Of a DNA stretch of 64,000 nucleotides, positions 8,445 through 16,736 are shown piece after piece. The position numbers and the translations under genes are program-made. Below the pieces are notes generated by a model, which ran no database searches, was not told where the DNA came from, and worked only from the letters and a program-made list of their open reading frames with translations. How positions within the stretch are numbered: the stretch's first letter is position 1; every line of letters begins with the position of its first letter. Source of the DNA: Mesorhizobium jarvisii (lineage in GTDB: Bacteria; Pseudomonadota; Alphaproteobacteria; Rhizobiales; Rhizobiaceae); the NCBI RefSeq assembly GCF_003601985.1, contig NZ_QZXA01000001.1:372001-436000 (forward strand), written 5' to 3'.

Positions 8445-9485
8445 TCAGCACGGATTGACCGGAGGCAGGCCGGCGAGGTAGCGGCGCACCTCTTCGGCGG
8501 CCTTTTCGGCGGCATAAGTGACGGTGCGCACCGAAGCGCCGGCGATGTGCGGCGTCAGCGTCACGTTGGGAAGCAGCAGCAAGGGCCAGTCCGACGGCAC
8601 CGGCTCGACCGCGAAAGTCTCCAGCATGGCGCTGGCGATCTGCCCTGAAACCAGCGCCTCGTAGAGCGCGTCATAGTCGACCAGAGGCCCGCGCGCGGTG
8701 TTGATGAGAATCACGCCCGGTTTCATCAGCGCGATGGTGTCCTTGCCGATGAGGCCGCGCGTCTCCTCGGTCACCCGGGGATGCAACGTGACCACGTCGG
8801 AGCGGACGAGGAGATTGTCCAGAGCGACGAGTTCGACACCGGCATTGCGGTCGTCGGCACTCAACTGCACATAGGGGTCGCAAACCAGGACGTGGCAGCC
8901 GAAGGCGCGCAGCAGTCGAACGACCTTGGTGCCGATGTTGCCATAGCCGATGACGCCGACGGTCATTTCGCTGAGCTCGCGGCCAGTGCGGTCGGCGCGG
9001 TAGAGGTCGCCGCGCCATTCGCCCTTGCGCAAGGCCTCGTGGCCGACCCGGATCAGCCGCGTCTCGGCCAGGATAGCGCCGAGGGTGAACTCGGCGACGG
9101 CCGTCGCGTTTCGGCCGGGCACGTTGACCACCGTGATGCGATGTGCCCTGGCCGCCACCATGTCGATGTTGATCGGGCCGCCGCGCGAAACCGCGACCAG
9201 TCTAAGCGCCGGCAAGCGCCGCATCATGGCCTCCGACAGGGGCGCCAGCTGGGTGACGAGGATCTCGGCATCGCCGATGAAATCAACGATCTCGTCGGGA
9301 TGGCCGAAATACTCCTTGACCTTGTCGAGGCCGAGCGCCGGATTGCCGAATTCCATCGGTTCATCGGGCCAGGCCGTCTGCAATGTCCTGATATCGAGGT
9401 CGCCACGCGAGACTTTCTCGATCTCGGTACGGAAAACCTGCGGAAGCATGAAGTTGTCGCCAATGATCGCTATTTTCTTACGCAT
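8445..9485 (-). CDS. D-isomer-specific 2-hydroxyacid dehydrogenase family protein
   Basis: A 346-residue NAD(P)-dependent dehydrogenase of the SerA/D-2-hydroxyacid family. The nucleotide-binding motif is VGVIGYGNIGTKVV (about residues 175-188). The catalytic Arg lies in NTARGPLVD and the His in LTPHIAGAS near the C terminus; the usual catalytic Glu region reads LETFAVEP. It lies between eryA and eryB with small gaps in the same operon. It could reduce or oxidise a side product such as a tetronate or a phosphorylated hydroxyacid. This gene is not among the core eryABCD set, so its step is unknown. Confidence 0.82.
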   Translation of the reverse strand: MRKKIAIIGDNFMLPQVFRTEIEKVSRGDLDIRTLQTAWPDEPMEFGNPALGLDKVKEYFGHPDEIVDFIGDAEILVTQLAPLSEAMMRRLPALRLVAVSRGGPINIDMVAARAHRITVVNVPGRNATAVAEFTLGAILAETRLIRVGHEALRKGEWRGDLYRADRTGRELSEMTVGVIGYGNIGTKVVRLLRAFGCHVLVCDPYVQLSADDRNAGVELVALDNLLVRSDVVTLHPRVTEETRGLIGKDTIALMKPGVILINTARGPLVDYDALYEALVSGQIASAMLETFAVEPVPSDWPLLLLPNVTLTPHIAGASVRTVTYAAEKAAEEVRRYLAGLPPVNPC

Positions 9486-9500
9486 ACTCGACTTCTCAAT

Positions 9501-11054
9501 TCAATTTGCCTGCGACGCCGCCATTGCGCGCCAGACCGGCCGCAGCGCCTGGTGTGCCAACATGTAGGACGGGGTCATCTTGTCGTAGATCGCGGCGAGG
9601 CTGCGGTCGCTCGGCTCGGCCTCGCCAAGCAGCGGTGTCACCCATTCGCCGACGCATTCGTCCATGGACGGGTAGAGACCGACGCAGACAGCGGCGATCA
9701 TTGCCGCGCCCGCGGCGCCCGCCTCCTCGCGCGCGCTGGTGCGAATATCGGCCCCCACCGCCGCACCCAGGATCTTGCGCAGCGCCGGGCTTCTGGCCGC
9801 ACCGCCGGTCAGGCGGACTTCGCGCGGCAATGGCCCCATGGCGGCGTAGCAGTCGCGTGCCGCGAAGGCCAAGCCCTCGAAGACGGCGCGAACGAGGTCG
9901 GCATAGCCGTGCCGTGAGGAAATGCCGACAAAGCCGGCCCTGGCATTGGCATCGACGAACGGCCCCCGCTCACCGGCTTCCGACACATAGGGCTGATAGA
10001 GCAGCGAGGCCGGCTGCGCGGCCGCGATCCAGGCATCGACCAGCGCGATCATCTCGCCATTGCTGCGCGATATGCCTTGCGAGGCGAGAATGCCCGAGGC
10101 GAGCCCAAGCACCCAGTCGATGTTGAGCGTCGCCGCCATGTTGGACTGCATCTGCGCGAACACGCCGGGCGCCGGCATCGCCATCGTATAACCGGTCGCC
10201 GCTTCGTTCAGTTGCACGTCCTCAGGGGTTTCGGCCAGCCGCATATGCATGCCGGTGGACCCGATGATCGAGCAGCCGGGCTTGCGCAGGCGGTCGAGCA
10301 GGCCGGCGCCGAGCGCGGTGCAGACGACGTCGACATAGCCGAGCACGACCGGCGTGCCGGCCAGCATCCCGGTGGCGTCGGCCGCTGCCTGCGACAGGGC
10401 GGTGCTGTGCCTGGTGCCATCGACGATCGGCGGCAGCAGATGCCGGAGATCGGCGACGCCAAGCACGTCGAGCACATCGTCGCTATAGTCGCGGGTGTGG
10501 AAATCGCCGAAGGTGAAGGTGCCCTCGGACGGATCGGTGGCGCGTTCACCGGTCAGCTTGAAATAGAGCCAGTCCTTGCAGTGGAAGGCGGTTGCCGCCT
10601 TGCCGAGCATTTCGGGCATGGTGCGCTTCATGAAGACGAATTGCGAACCCTGCTGGCAGGCGGCGAGCCCGCTGCCGGTCTTCTCGAAGCGGAGCCGATC
10701 CTCGGGCCGCGCGCGGATTTCCTCGACAATGGCCGCGGCGCGCGCGTCGAGCCAGAGCCAGCCCTTGGCGACCGGCTCGCCCTTGGCGTCGATCAGCCAG
10801 GTGCCGTCGCCTTGGCCGGTCACGGCGATCGCCACGGTCCGGCTGGCGAGATTGGGCACTTCGTCGGCGAGCTGGCGCAAGGTCGTGGCGGCATCGCTCC
10901 ATGTGCGCGCCAGATCCTGTTCGGCGCCGCCACCCGGCAGCGTTTCATAATGGTTCGGCAGCGCGGCGGCGGCAATCTGCCGGCCAGACGTGTCGAAGGC
11001 GATTGACTTGATGACGGAGGTGCCGGCGTCGATGCCGATCAGTATGTCACGCAT
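9501..11054 (-). CDS. eryA: FGGY-family erythritol kinase EryA
   Basis: A 517-residue FGGY carbohydrate kinase, the length of Brucella EryA (about 519). The phosphate-1 motif IGIDAGTSVIKSIAFD is at residues 5-20, GGAEQD follows near residue 47 and the adenosine-region glycines RLTGGAARSPALRKI are near residue 415. EryA phosphorylates erythritol to L-erythritol-4-phosphate in the cytoplasm. Its stop and the ATPase start meet at base 11054. Related FGGY enzymes use xylulose, ribitol or glycerol; eryA is favoured by eryB, eryC and eryD in the same operon. Confidence 0.85.
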   Translation of the reverse strand: MRDILIGIDAGTSVIKSIAFDTSGRQIAAAALPNHYETLPGGGAEQDLARTWSDAATTLRQLADEVPNLASRTVAIAVTGQGDGTWLIDAKGEPVAKGWLWLDARAAAIVEEIRARPEDRLRFEKTGSGLAACQQGSQFVFMKRTMPEMLGKAATAFHCKDWLYFKLTGERATDPSEGTFTFGDFHTRDYSDDVLDVLGVADLRHLLPPIVDGTRHSTALSQAAADATGMLAGTPVVLGYVDVVCTALGAGLLDRLRKPGCSIIGSTGMHMRLAETPEDVQLNEAATGYTMAMPAPGVFAQMQSNMAATLNIDWVLGLASGILASQGISRSNGEMIALVDAWIAAAQPASLLYQPYVSEAGERGPFVDANARAGFVGISSRHGYADLVRAVFEGLAFAARDCYAAMGPLPREVRLTGGAARSPALRKILGAAVGADIRTSAREEAGAAGAAMIAAVCVGLYPSMDECVGEWVTPLLGEAEPSDRSLAAIYDKMTPSYMLAHQALRPVWRAMAASQAN

Positions 11055-12178
11055 CAGGCAAGCTCCATGCCGTGCGAAATCGCCTTGCCGCTCGCCTGAT
11101 CGAAGACATGAAGATTCTTCGGATCGATGCTGACATTGATCGGCGCACCCAGATCGAGGCGGGTGCGGTCATGCTCGACCAGGACCAGCGAGCCGCCGGC
11201 AAAATCGGCGGCTATGTGGGTCTGGTCGCCGAGCCACTGGTTGGCCGAAACCCGGGCGGGAACACCCTCCTTCGAGCGCCGGACCGCGTAAGGCCTGATG
11301 CCGATCACCACCCGCTCGCGGCTGAGCAACTGATCGCGAACCGGAGCGCTGAAGGCGTCCTTGTCGTAGTCGAGCGACAGGCCGTCGGGAAGCTTGAGAT
11401 TGATGCGGCCTGCGGCGGTTGCGACATAGGCCTCGAAGACGTTCATCGGCGGCTCGCCGACGAAGGTGCCGGTGAACAGGTTTGCCGGACGTTCCTTGAT
11501 CCGGTCCGGCGTGTCGAACTGCTGCAGCACGCCGCCTTCCATCACCGCGATGCGGTCGGCAAGCGCATTGGCTTCGGTCTGGTCGTGGGTGACCAGGATC
11601 GCGGTCAGGCCGCGCTCCTTGATGAAGTGTTTGATTCGGCCGCGCAGCACGGCGCGCAACTGCGGCTCGAGCTGCCCCATCGGCTCGTCGAGCAGATGCA
11701 GATCAGCCTCGCGGATCAGCGCCCGGCCGAGGCTGGCGCGCTGCTGCTGACCGCCGGAGATCGAGCTTGGGTAGCGCTCCAATATGTCCTCGATCTCGAG
11801 CAGTTTGGCGATGCTGGCGACTTTGGCGTCGACCTCGCTTTTCGGCAGCCGGGCAGCCTTGAGCGCAAAAGCCATGTTCTCGCGCACGGTCAGCGGTGGA
11901 TAGAGCGAATAGCCTTCGAAGGCCATCGCCACATTGCGTTTGACCGGCGGTAAGGTGTGCACCTGACGGCCGCCAACCGAGATGGCGCCCCGCGACACCT
12001 CCTCGAAACCGGCGATCATGCGCAGCGTCGACGTCTTGCCGCAGCCGGACGAGCCAAGCAGGGCGACGATCTCGCCCTTGCCGATTTCCATCGTCAGGTT
12101 CTTGACCGCGTGCACGCCCCTGTCGATCGGACCGTAGAACTTGTCAACACCTGATATGGTGAGCGCGCTCTGGCTCAT
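11054..12178 (-). CDS. CUT1 sugar/polyol ABC transporter ATP-binding protein, first of two
   Basis: A 374-residue ATPase of the MalK/UgpC group with a C-terminal TOBE-type domain. Walker A is GSSGCGKT, the signature ISGGQQQR, Walker B LHLLDEP and the switch LVTHDQ, all intact. However the Q-loop reads MAFEGYSLYP, with Glu in place of Gln, and the D-loop reads MGQLEPQLR instead of LSNLDAKLR. Its ATG overlaps the stop of the second ATPase (ATGA). It resembles the two-ATPase rhizobial polyol (Mpt) and glycerol (GlpST) transporters. It should pair with the product at 12175-13293. Confidence 0.9.
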   Translation of the reverse strand: MSQSALTISGVDKFYGPIDRGVHAVKNLTMEIGKGEIVALLGSSGCGKTSTLRMIAGFEEVSRGAISVGGRQVHTLPPVKRNVAMAFEGYSLYPPLTVRENMAFALKAARLPKSEVDAKVASIAKLLEIEDILERYPSSISGGQQQRASLGRALIREADLHLLDEPMGQLEPQLRAVLRGRIKHFIKERGLTAILVTHDQTEANALADRIAVMEGGVLQQFDTPDRIKERPANLFTGTFVGEPPMNVFEAYVATAAGRINLKLPDGLSLDYDKDAFSAPVRDQLLSRERVVIGIRPYAVRRSKEGVPARVSANQWLGDQTHIAADFAGGSLVLVEHDRTRLDLGAPINVSIDPKNLHVFDQASGKAISHGMELA

Positions 12179-13293
12179 GCCGCTTCTCCATTGCGCAAGG
12201 CGACGACGTTCTTGGAACCGATGCGGTCGCCGCTGGCGTGATCGAACAGCAAGGCGCTCTTGCCGTCGACGGCGATATGGGCCTTGCCTTCGCTGCGGCC
12301 CGGCGTTCCGGCCGGGCGCGAGACCAGGATTTCGCGGCCGCGCACGGTGCGCACAAGTGTGACGATCTTTTCGTTGAGCGGCGTCTCGGCCTCGACCGTC
12401 ACCGGAATGGCGCCAGGAATGCCCTCCTCGACGAAACTCAGCGCTTCCGGCCGCAGACCGATGACGCAATCGCGGCCAACCGCCGCGTCGTAAGCGCCGG
12501 ACAGATGGACCTGGACGTTCGACAGGCCGACATAGATGCCCTTGGCATCGCGCGAAGGCTTGACGTCGAGCAAGTTGATGGTGGGGTCGCCGAACAGCCG
12601 CGCGATCTCGATATTGGCCGGTTCGCGATAGATCTGCTCGGGCGTGCCGAGCTGCCGGATGACGCCTTGCGACATCACCGCGATGCGGTCGCCGAGCGCC
12701 ATGGCTTCCTTGTAGTCCTGGGTGACATAGACGACGGTGGCGCCGCGATCGGCAAGCAAACGCGGCAGTTCGAGCCGCATCTCGAAACGCAGCTTGGCGT
12801 CGACATTGCGCAAGGGGTCGTCGAGCAACAGAAGCGGCGGCGAACCGACCAAAGCGCGGGCAAGCGCCGTACGCTGCTTCTGGCCGTTGGAGAGCGCGCG
12901 CGGCTTGTGGGAGAGCACATGGGCGATCTTCAACAGCTTGGCGACACTTTCGACGCCGGCCTTGATGGCGCCCGGCGAGGACCGCTTTGCCTCCAGAGGC
13001 GTTGCGATGTTGTCGAACGCGCTCATATGCGGAAACAGCGCGAAATTCTGGAACGCCATGCCGACGCCACGAAATTCCGCATCGACATCGGTCATGTCGT
13101 CGCCGCCGATGAAGATCTTGCCCTCATCCGGATCGATGACGCCGGCGACCAGGCGCAGCAGTACCGTCTTGCCGGCGCCGGACGGGCCGAACAGCACGAG
13201 GGTTTCGCCGTCGGCAACCGTCAGCGACAGATTGTCGAGGACGGTCTGGCTCTTGTAGCGCTTGACGATGTTTTTGAGTTCGAGGCTGGCCAT
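12175..13293 (-). CDS. CUT1 sugar/polyol ABC transporter ATP-binding protein, second of two (degenerate catalytic residues)
   Basis: A 372-residue MalK-like ATPase with an intact Walker A (GPSGAGKT) and Q-loop (MAFQNFALFPHM). Three normally fixed residues differ: the signature reads LSNGQKQR, Walker B ends LLLLDDP with Asp for the catalytic Glu, and the switch reads VYVTQDY with Gln for His. The changes were checked in the DNA codons. It very likely forms a heterodimer with the neighbouring ATPase in which one ATP site is weak or non-hydrolytic. It lies two bases from the next permease gene in the same operon. Confidence 0.9.
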   Translation of the reverse strand: MASLELKNIVKRYKSQTVLDNLSLTVADGETLVLFGPSGAGKTVLLRLVAGVIDPDEGKIFIGGDDMTDVDAEFRGVGMAFQNFALFPHMSAFDNIATPLEAKRSSPGAIKAGVESVAKLLKIAHVLSHKPRALSNGQKQRTALARALVGSPPLLLLDDPLRNVDAKLRFEMRLELPRLLADRGATVVYVTQDYKEAMALGDRIAVMSQGVIRQLGTPEQIYREPANIEIARLFGDPTINLLDVKPSRDAKGIYVGLSNVQVHLSGAYDAAVGRDCVIGLRPEALSFVEEGIPGAIPVTVEAETPLNEKIVTLVRTVRGREILVSRPAGTPGRSEGKAHIAVDGKSALLFDHASGDRIGSKNVVALRNGEAA

Positions 13294-13295
13294 GT

Positions 13296-14153
13296 CTATC
13301 CTTTCACCGCGCCAAGCGAGAGGCCTTCGACGAGATAGCGCTGCGCATAGAGGGCGAGCGCCAGCGTCGGCGTGATCGAGAGCACGATGGCCGCCGAGAT
13401 CTGGCCGTACTGGATGCCCGAGGAGGTGATGAAGGCAAGCGCGCCGACCGTCACCGGCTGCTTGTCGGCCGAGGCCAGCACCAGGGCGAAGACGAAATTG
13501 TTCCAGGCGAAGATGAAGGCGAGCAGGCCGGCGGCGGCGATGCCGGGACCGGCGAGCGGCAGCGCGATCTTGCGGAAGGTGGCGAACCAGGAATGGCCGC
13601 CGATGCGGTAGGCATATTCGATGTCGGCCGGAATATCCTCGAAATAGCCGCGCACGATCCAGAGGATCAGCGGCAGGCAGATCAGCTGGTAGACCCAGAT
13701 CAGGCCGATATAGGTGTTGGCGAGCCCGAGCTTCTGGAAATAGAGGGTGAGCGGCAACAGCACCAGAAGCGCCGGCGCGAATTTGAACGACAGCAGCGTG
13801 AAGGCGATGTCCTCCGAGCCGCGGAATTTGTGGCGCGCGAAGGCGTAGGCCGCCGGCACACCGAGCAGCAACGAGACCGCCACTGAGGTCACCGACAGGA
13901 ACACCGAATTCCCGAGGTTGCGCATGAAGGCGATGTCGAGCGTGCCGGCGGCGGTCATCAGCTTGCCGGTGATCAGCGCGGTGTAATTGGCGAGCGTCGG
14001 CTCGAAGATCAGCTGCGGCGGGATGCGCAGGATCGTCTCGTTGGTCTGGAACGACATCATGAAAATCCAGACGATCGGGAACATGAAGAAGATCACGACC
14101 AGCGTCAGGGCTATGCCACGCAGGATGCGCTCGAGAAGCGAGGTATGTTCCAT
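13296..14153 (-). CDS. CUT1 ABC transporter permease (MalG-type)
   Basis: A 285-residue inner-membrane permease with about six hydrophobic segments, the first at residues 13-35. The EAA loop is near residue 185, reading YAYRIGGHSWFATFRKIALP, the ATPase contact site. The short N terminus and C-terminal end near the last helix are typical of MalG-type subunits. It pairs with the permease encoded just upstream and serves the predicted erythritol/polyol importer. Confidence 0.92.
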   Translation of the reverse strand: MEHTSLLERILRGIALTLVVIFFMFPIVWIFMMSFQTNETILRIPPQLIFEPTLANYTALITGKLMTAAGTLDIAFMRNLGNSVFLSVTSVAVSLLLGVPAAYAFARHKFRGSEDIAFTLLSFKFAPALLVLLPLTLYFQKLGLANTYIGLIWVYQLICLPLILWIVRGYFEDIPADIEYAYRIGGHSWFATFRKIALPLAGPGIAAAGLLAFIFAWNNFVFALVLASADKQPVTVGALAFITSSGIQYGQISAAIVLSITPTLALALYAQRYLVEGLSLGAVKG

Positions 14154-14162
14154 CCCGGCCTC

Positions 14163-15086
14163 CTATGCCTGGCCACGGGCGCGTTCGCGCAGCCGCAGCC
14201 AGTTCTTGATGAAAATGTTGGAGAGGAAATAGGTGATCGCCCACAGGATGATCATCAGTGCCGCCGAACGGCCGACATTGGTCGACTGGAAGAAGTTGAG
14301 ATAGGCCTCGACCTGGAAGACGGTCAGCGTGTCGCCCGGCCCCCCTTGTGTCATGGCATAGATGATATCGAACTGCTGGATGGAATCGAGCAGCCGAAAC
14401 AGCGTCGCCGTCAGGATGTAGGGCGTCAGCATCGGCAGCGTGATGCGGAAGAAGACGAAGCTTCGCGGCACGCCATCGAGCGCCGCCGCTTCGAAGGGCT
14501 GCGTCGGCAGGCTGCGCAGGCCGGCGAGCAGCAGGATCATGATGAAGGGCGTGTAGACCCAGATATCGACGAGCACCACCGTGAACAGCGCCGTCGACGG
14601 CGACGACGCCCAGCGGAAATCCTGCAGGCCAATGAGGCTGGCGAGATAGCTCAAGACGCCGAAGCCGGGATTGGTCATCAGCTTCCACATCAGCGCGGCA
14701 AGTGCGGGCGCCGTCATCAGCGGCATCAACAGCATGATCGAGATGAAATTGTTCAGCGTCGAGCGCTTCTGTAGCAGCAAGGCGATGGCGAGGCCGAGAA
14801 GCAGTTCCAGCACGACGGTGGTGCCGGCATAGAGCAGCGACACCTTGAGCGTGTTCCAGAATTTCGGATCGGTGAAGAAGGAGATGTAGTTGTCGCCCCA
14901 GTTGAACTGCCGCGCCCAAGGCTGGCTGAGCCGGTAGCGCTGGAAGGAATAGACCACCGAGGTCAGGAACGGGATCAGGATGCCGATGCAGACGAGCAAG
15001 GCCGGCAGGCTGAGCACATAGGGCAGCACCTTCTTGCTGATCCTGAAGCCGGATGGCTTGGGCCTTTGCGATACCACCGCAGTCAT
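14163..15086 (-). CDS. CUT1 ABC transporter permease (MalF-type)
   Basis: A 307-residue membrane protein with six predicted helices; the first is at about residues 17-40. The EAA loop is EAAALDGVPRSFVFFRITLP near residue 220. The start is set at ATG 15086, preceded by GAGCAG; upstream in-frame codons run into the intergenic stem-loop region. It forms the translocation pore with the 13296-14153 product. Confidence 0.91.
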   Translation of the reverse strand: MTAVVSQRPKPSGFRISKKVLPYVLSLPALLVCIGILIPFLTSVVYSFQRYRLSQPWARQFNWGDNYISFFTDPKFWNTLKVSLLYAGTTVVLELLLGLAIALLLQKRSTLNNFISIMLLMPLMTAPALAALMWKLMTNPGFGVLSYLASLIGLQDFRWASSPSTALFTVVLVDIWVYTPFIMILLLAGLRSLPTQPFEAAALDGVPRSFVFFRITLPMLTPYILTATLFRLLDSIQQFDIIYAMTQGGPGDTLTVFQVEAYLNFFQSTNVGRSAALMIILWAITYFLSNIFIKNWLRLRERARGQA

Positions 15087-15204
15087 CGAGCTGCTCCGTT
15101 GTTGCTGTCGCTTCGCCCTGCCGGCCGCCCAAGGGAGCAAGGCGACCGGTCGGGCGAAATAGCGGTCACCTTCCGGCACCGCATCGCAAGCTTGAAAAGG
15201 TGTG

Positions 15205-15239
15205 ACGAGGGCCAGCCCGCCAGGCAGGCCGGCCCTCGT
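15205..15239 (-). terminator. Stem-loop directly after the polyol binding-protein gene
   Basis: ACGAGGGCC (15205-15213) and GGCCCTCGT (15231-15239) form a perfect nine-pair stem within the 159-base gap between the binding-protein gene and the first permease. No T-run follows on the leftward strand, so it is more likely an mRNA-protecting or partial-attenuation hairpin than a full terminator. Confidence 0.6.
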
Positions 15240-15245
15240 TGCGAC

Positions 15246-16691
15246 TTAGCCGAGGCCGGCTTCCTTGAGCTGGCCATTGATGCTTTCGGCGAGCTTGTCG
15301 AGGCCTTCGTCGACCGGCACCTCCTTGGCCACCATCTTCTGCAGCGTCGCCGCCCATTCGGTGGTGAGATCGAAGAACAGCGGCTGCGCGGTGAACTTGA
15401 TCGAGGCGCCGGGCGCGGAGGCGTCGAACATCTCGACATAGCCGGGATAGCTCTTGTTCAGCTTCTCGCGGAACATCTCGTCCTTCCAGACCGACTGGCG
15501 GACGGGATTGACGAAGTCCATCTTGGTCGCGCCGAACAGCCCATGCTCCGGCCCGGAGGCCCATTGCATGAAATACCAGGTGGCGTCCTTGTCCTTCGAG
15601 AAATTGGACATTGCCAGCGACCAGATCCAGATGTTGGGTGTCGCCGCCTTGGCTGCCGGGTTGGCCTTGAAGCTTGCGAAGGCGAGCTTGCCGGCCATCT
15701 TGTTGTCGCCGCCATTCATGAAGTAACCGAGGATATCGGCGTCGAAGATCATCGCCGAGGCGCCGGCGCCGAGATCGGTGCCGACCTGATACCAGGTGTA
15801 GGTCGACCAGTCCTTGGGGCCGCTCTCCTGGATCATCTGAACCCACTGCTTGTGGAAAGCCTTGGACTGGGCGGTGTTCATCGCGGCCGACAATTTGCCG
15901 TCTGCCGAAACGTTGAGGTCCTTCTGGTCAAAATTGGCGTAGGCCGACAGGAAGCCGGGATGGATCGTCGCCCAGGAACGCGAGCCACGCACGCCGATGC
16001 CATAGACGCCGCCACCGACATCCTTGGTGAGCTTGGCCGCCGCGGCGACCATCTCGTCCATGTTGCCGGGAATGGTGACGCCGGCCTTGTCGAACATCGC
16101 CTTGTTGTAGGTGATGTTGTTCTGTTCGAAGCCCCACGGAATGCACCACTGCTTGGCATCATCCGAACCCAGCGCGCCGCCGGGCTTGCCATTCCAGGCA
16201 CAGGAATTCTTGACGCCGGGCAGGAAGTCGTCCCAGGCATAGTTCGGGTTGGTCTTGGCCGGATCCTTGATCCATTCGTTGAGGTCGGTGATCCAGCCGG
16301 CAGGGCCATAGGTCCAGGTCATGTAGGCGCCGGTCATGAAGGCATCATATTCGGGCGAGCTTGCCGAAAGGGCTGCCGTGACCTTGTCGAAATAGACGTC
16401 TTCCGGGAACACGTCATAGACGACGTTCATGCCGGTCAGCTTCTTGAAGTTCTCGAGATCGGCGATCATCGCATCGGCATAGGGATGCTTGTTGAGCAGG
16501 AGCTTGATGGTCTTGCCCTTGTGCGCCTGCCAGTCGAAGTCGGCGGCGAGCGCGCGTGTCTGCCCCAGATTGAGCAGCGTGCCGGCGGTGCCGGCGGCAA
16601 GGCCCATGGCACCCAGGCCCTTGATCAGCCCGCGACGGTCGACTTGTCCGCGCAGGAAGGCATCAATCAGGTCTTTCTCTTTCTCATGCAT
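15246..16691 (-). CDS. ABC transporter sugar/polyol-binding protein with Tat-type signal
   Basis: A 481-residue family-1 extracellular solute-binding protein. The N terminus has a charged stretch, then VDRRGLIKGLGAMGLAAG, a twin-arginine motif followed by a hydrophobic segment and an AxA-type end near ALAA (about residue 50). This suggests export through Tat rather than Sec. The mature part carries the typical SBP motifs (GFEQNNITYNKAMFDKAG). It belongs with the two permeases and two ATPases downstream, and would bind erythritol or another polyol in the periplasm. The start at 16691 lies just after a GGAGGAGAAGACGAA-type ribosome site. Confidence 0.9.
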   Translation of the reverse strand: MHEKEKDLIDAFLRGQVDRRGLIKGLGAMGLAAGTAGTLLNLGQTRALAADFDWQAHKGKTIKLLLNKHPYADAMIADLENFKKLTGMNVVYDVFPEDVYFDKVTAALSASSPEYDAFMTGAYMTWTYGPAGWITDLNEWIKDPAKTNPNYAWDDFLPGVKNSCAWNGKPGGALGSDDAKQWCIPWGFEQNNITYNKAMFDKAGVTIPGNMDEMVAAAAKLTKDVGGGVYGIGVRGSRSWATIHPGFLSAYANFDQKDLNVSADGKLSAAMNTAQSKAFHKQWVQMIQESGPKDWSTYTWYQVGTDLGAGASAMIFDADILGYFMNGGDNKMAGKLAFASFKANPAAKAATPNIWIWSLAMSNFSKDKDATWYFMQWASGPEHGLFGATKMDFVNPVRQSVWKDEMFREKLNKSYPGYVEMFDASAPGASIKFTAQPLFFDLTTEWAATLQKMVAKEVPVDEGLDKLAESINGQLKEAGLG

Positions 16692-16736
16692 TTCGTCTTC
16701 TCCTCCACAGGGTAGTTTCAACTGAACCGTTGCCGG

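Noticed and set aside
6882..11054. Reading the eryB/eryA pair as glycerol genes glpD/glpK
   Set aside because: eryC, eryD-type SorC regulator, tpiB and rpiB homologues in the same locus fit erythritol better; glycerol use cannot be fully excluded.
13294..15132. Upstream extension of the second ATPase frame across both permease genes
   Set aside because: The sequence before 13293 is out of frame with the permeases, lacks membrane or ATPase features, and a clear ATG start exists at 13293.
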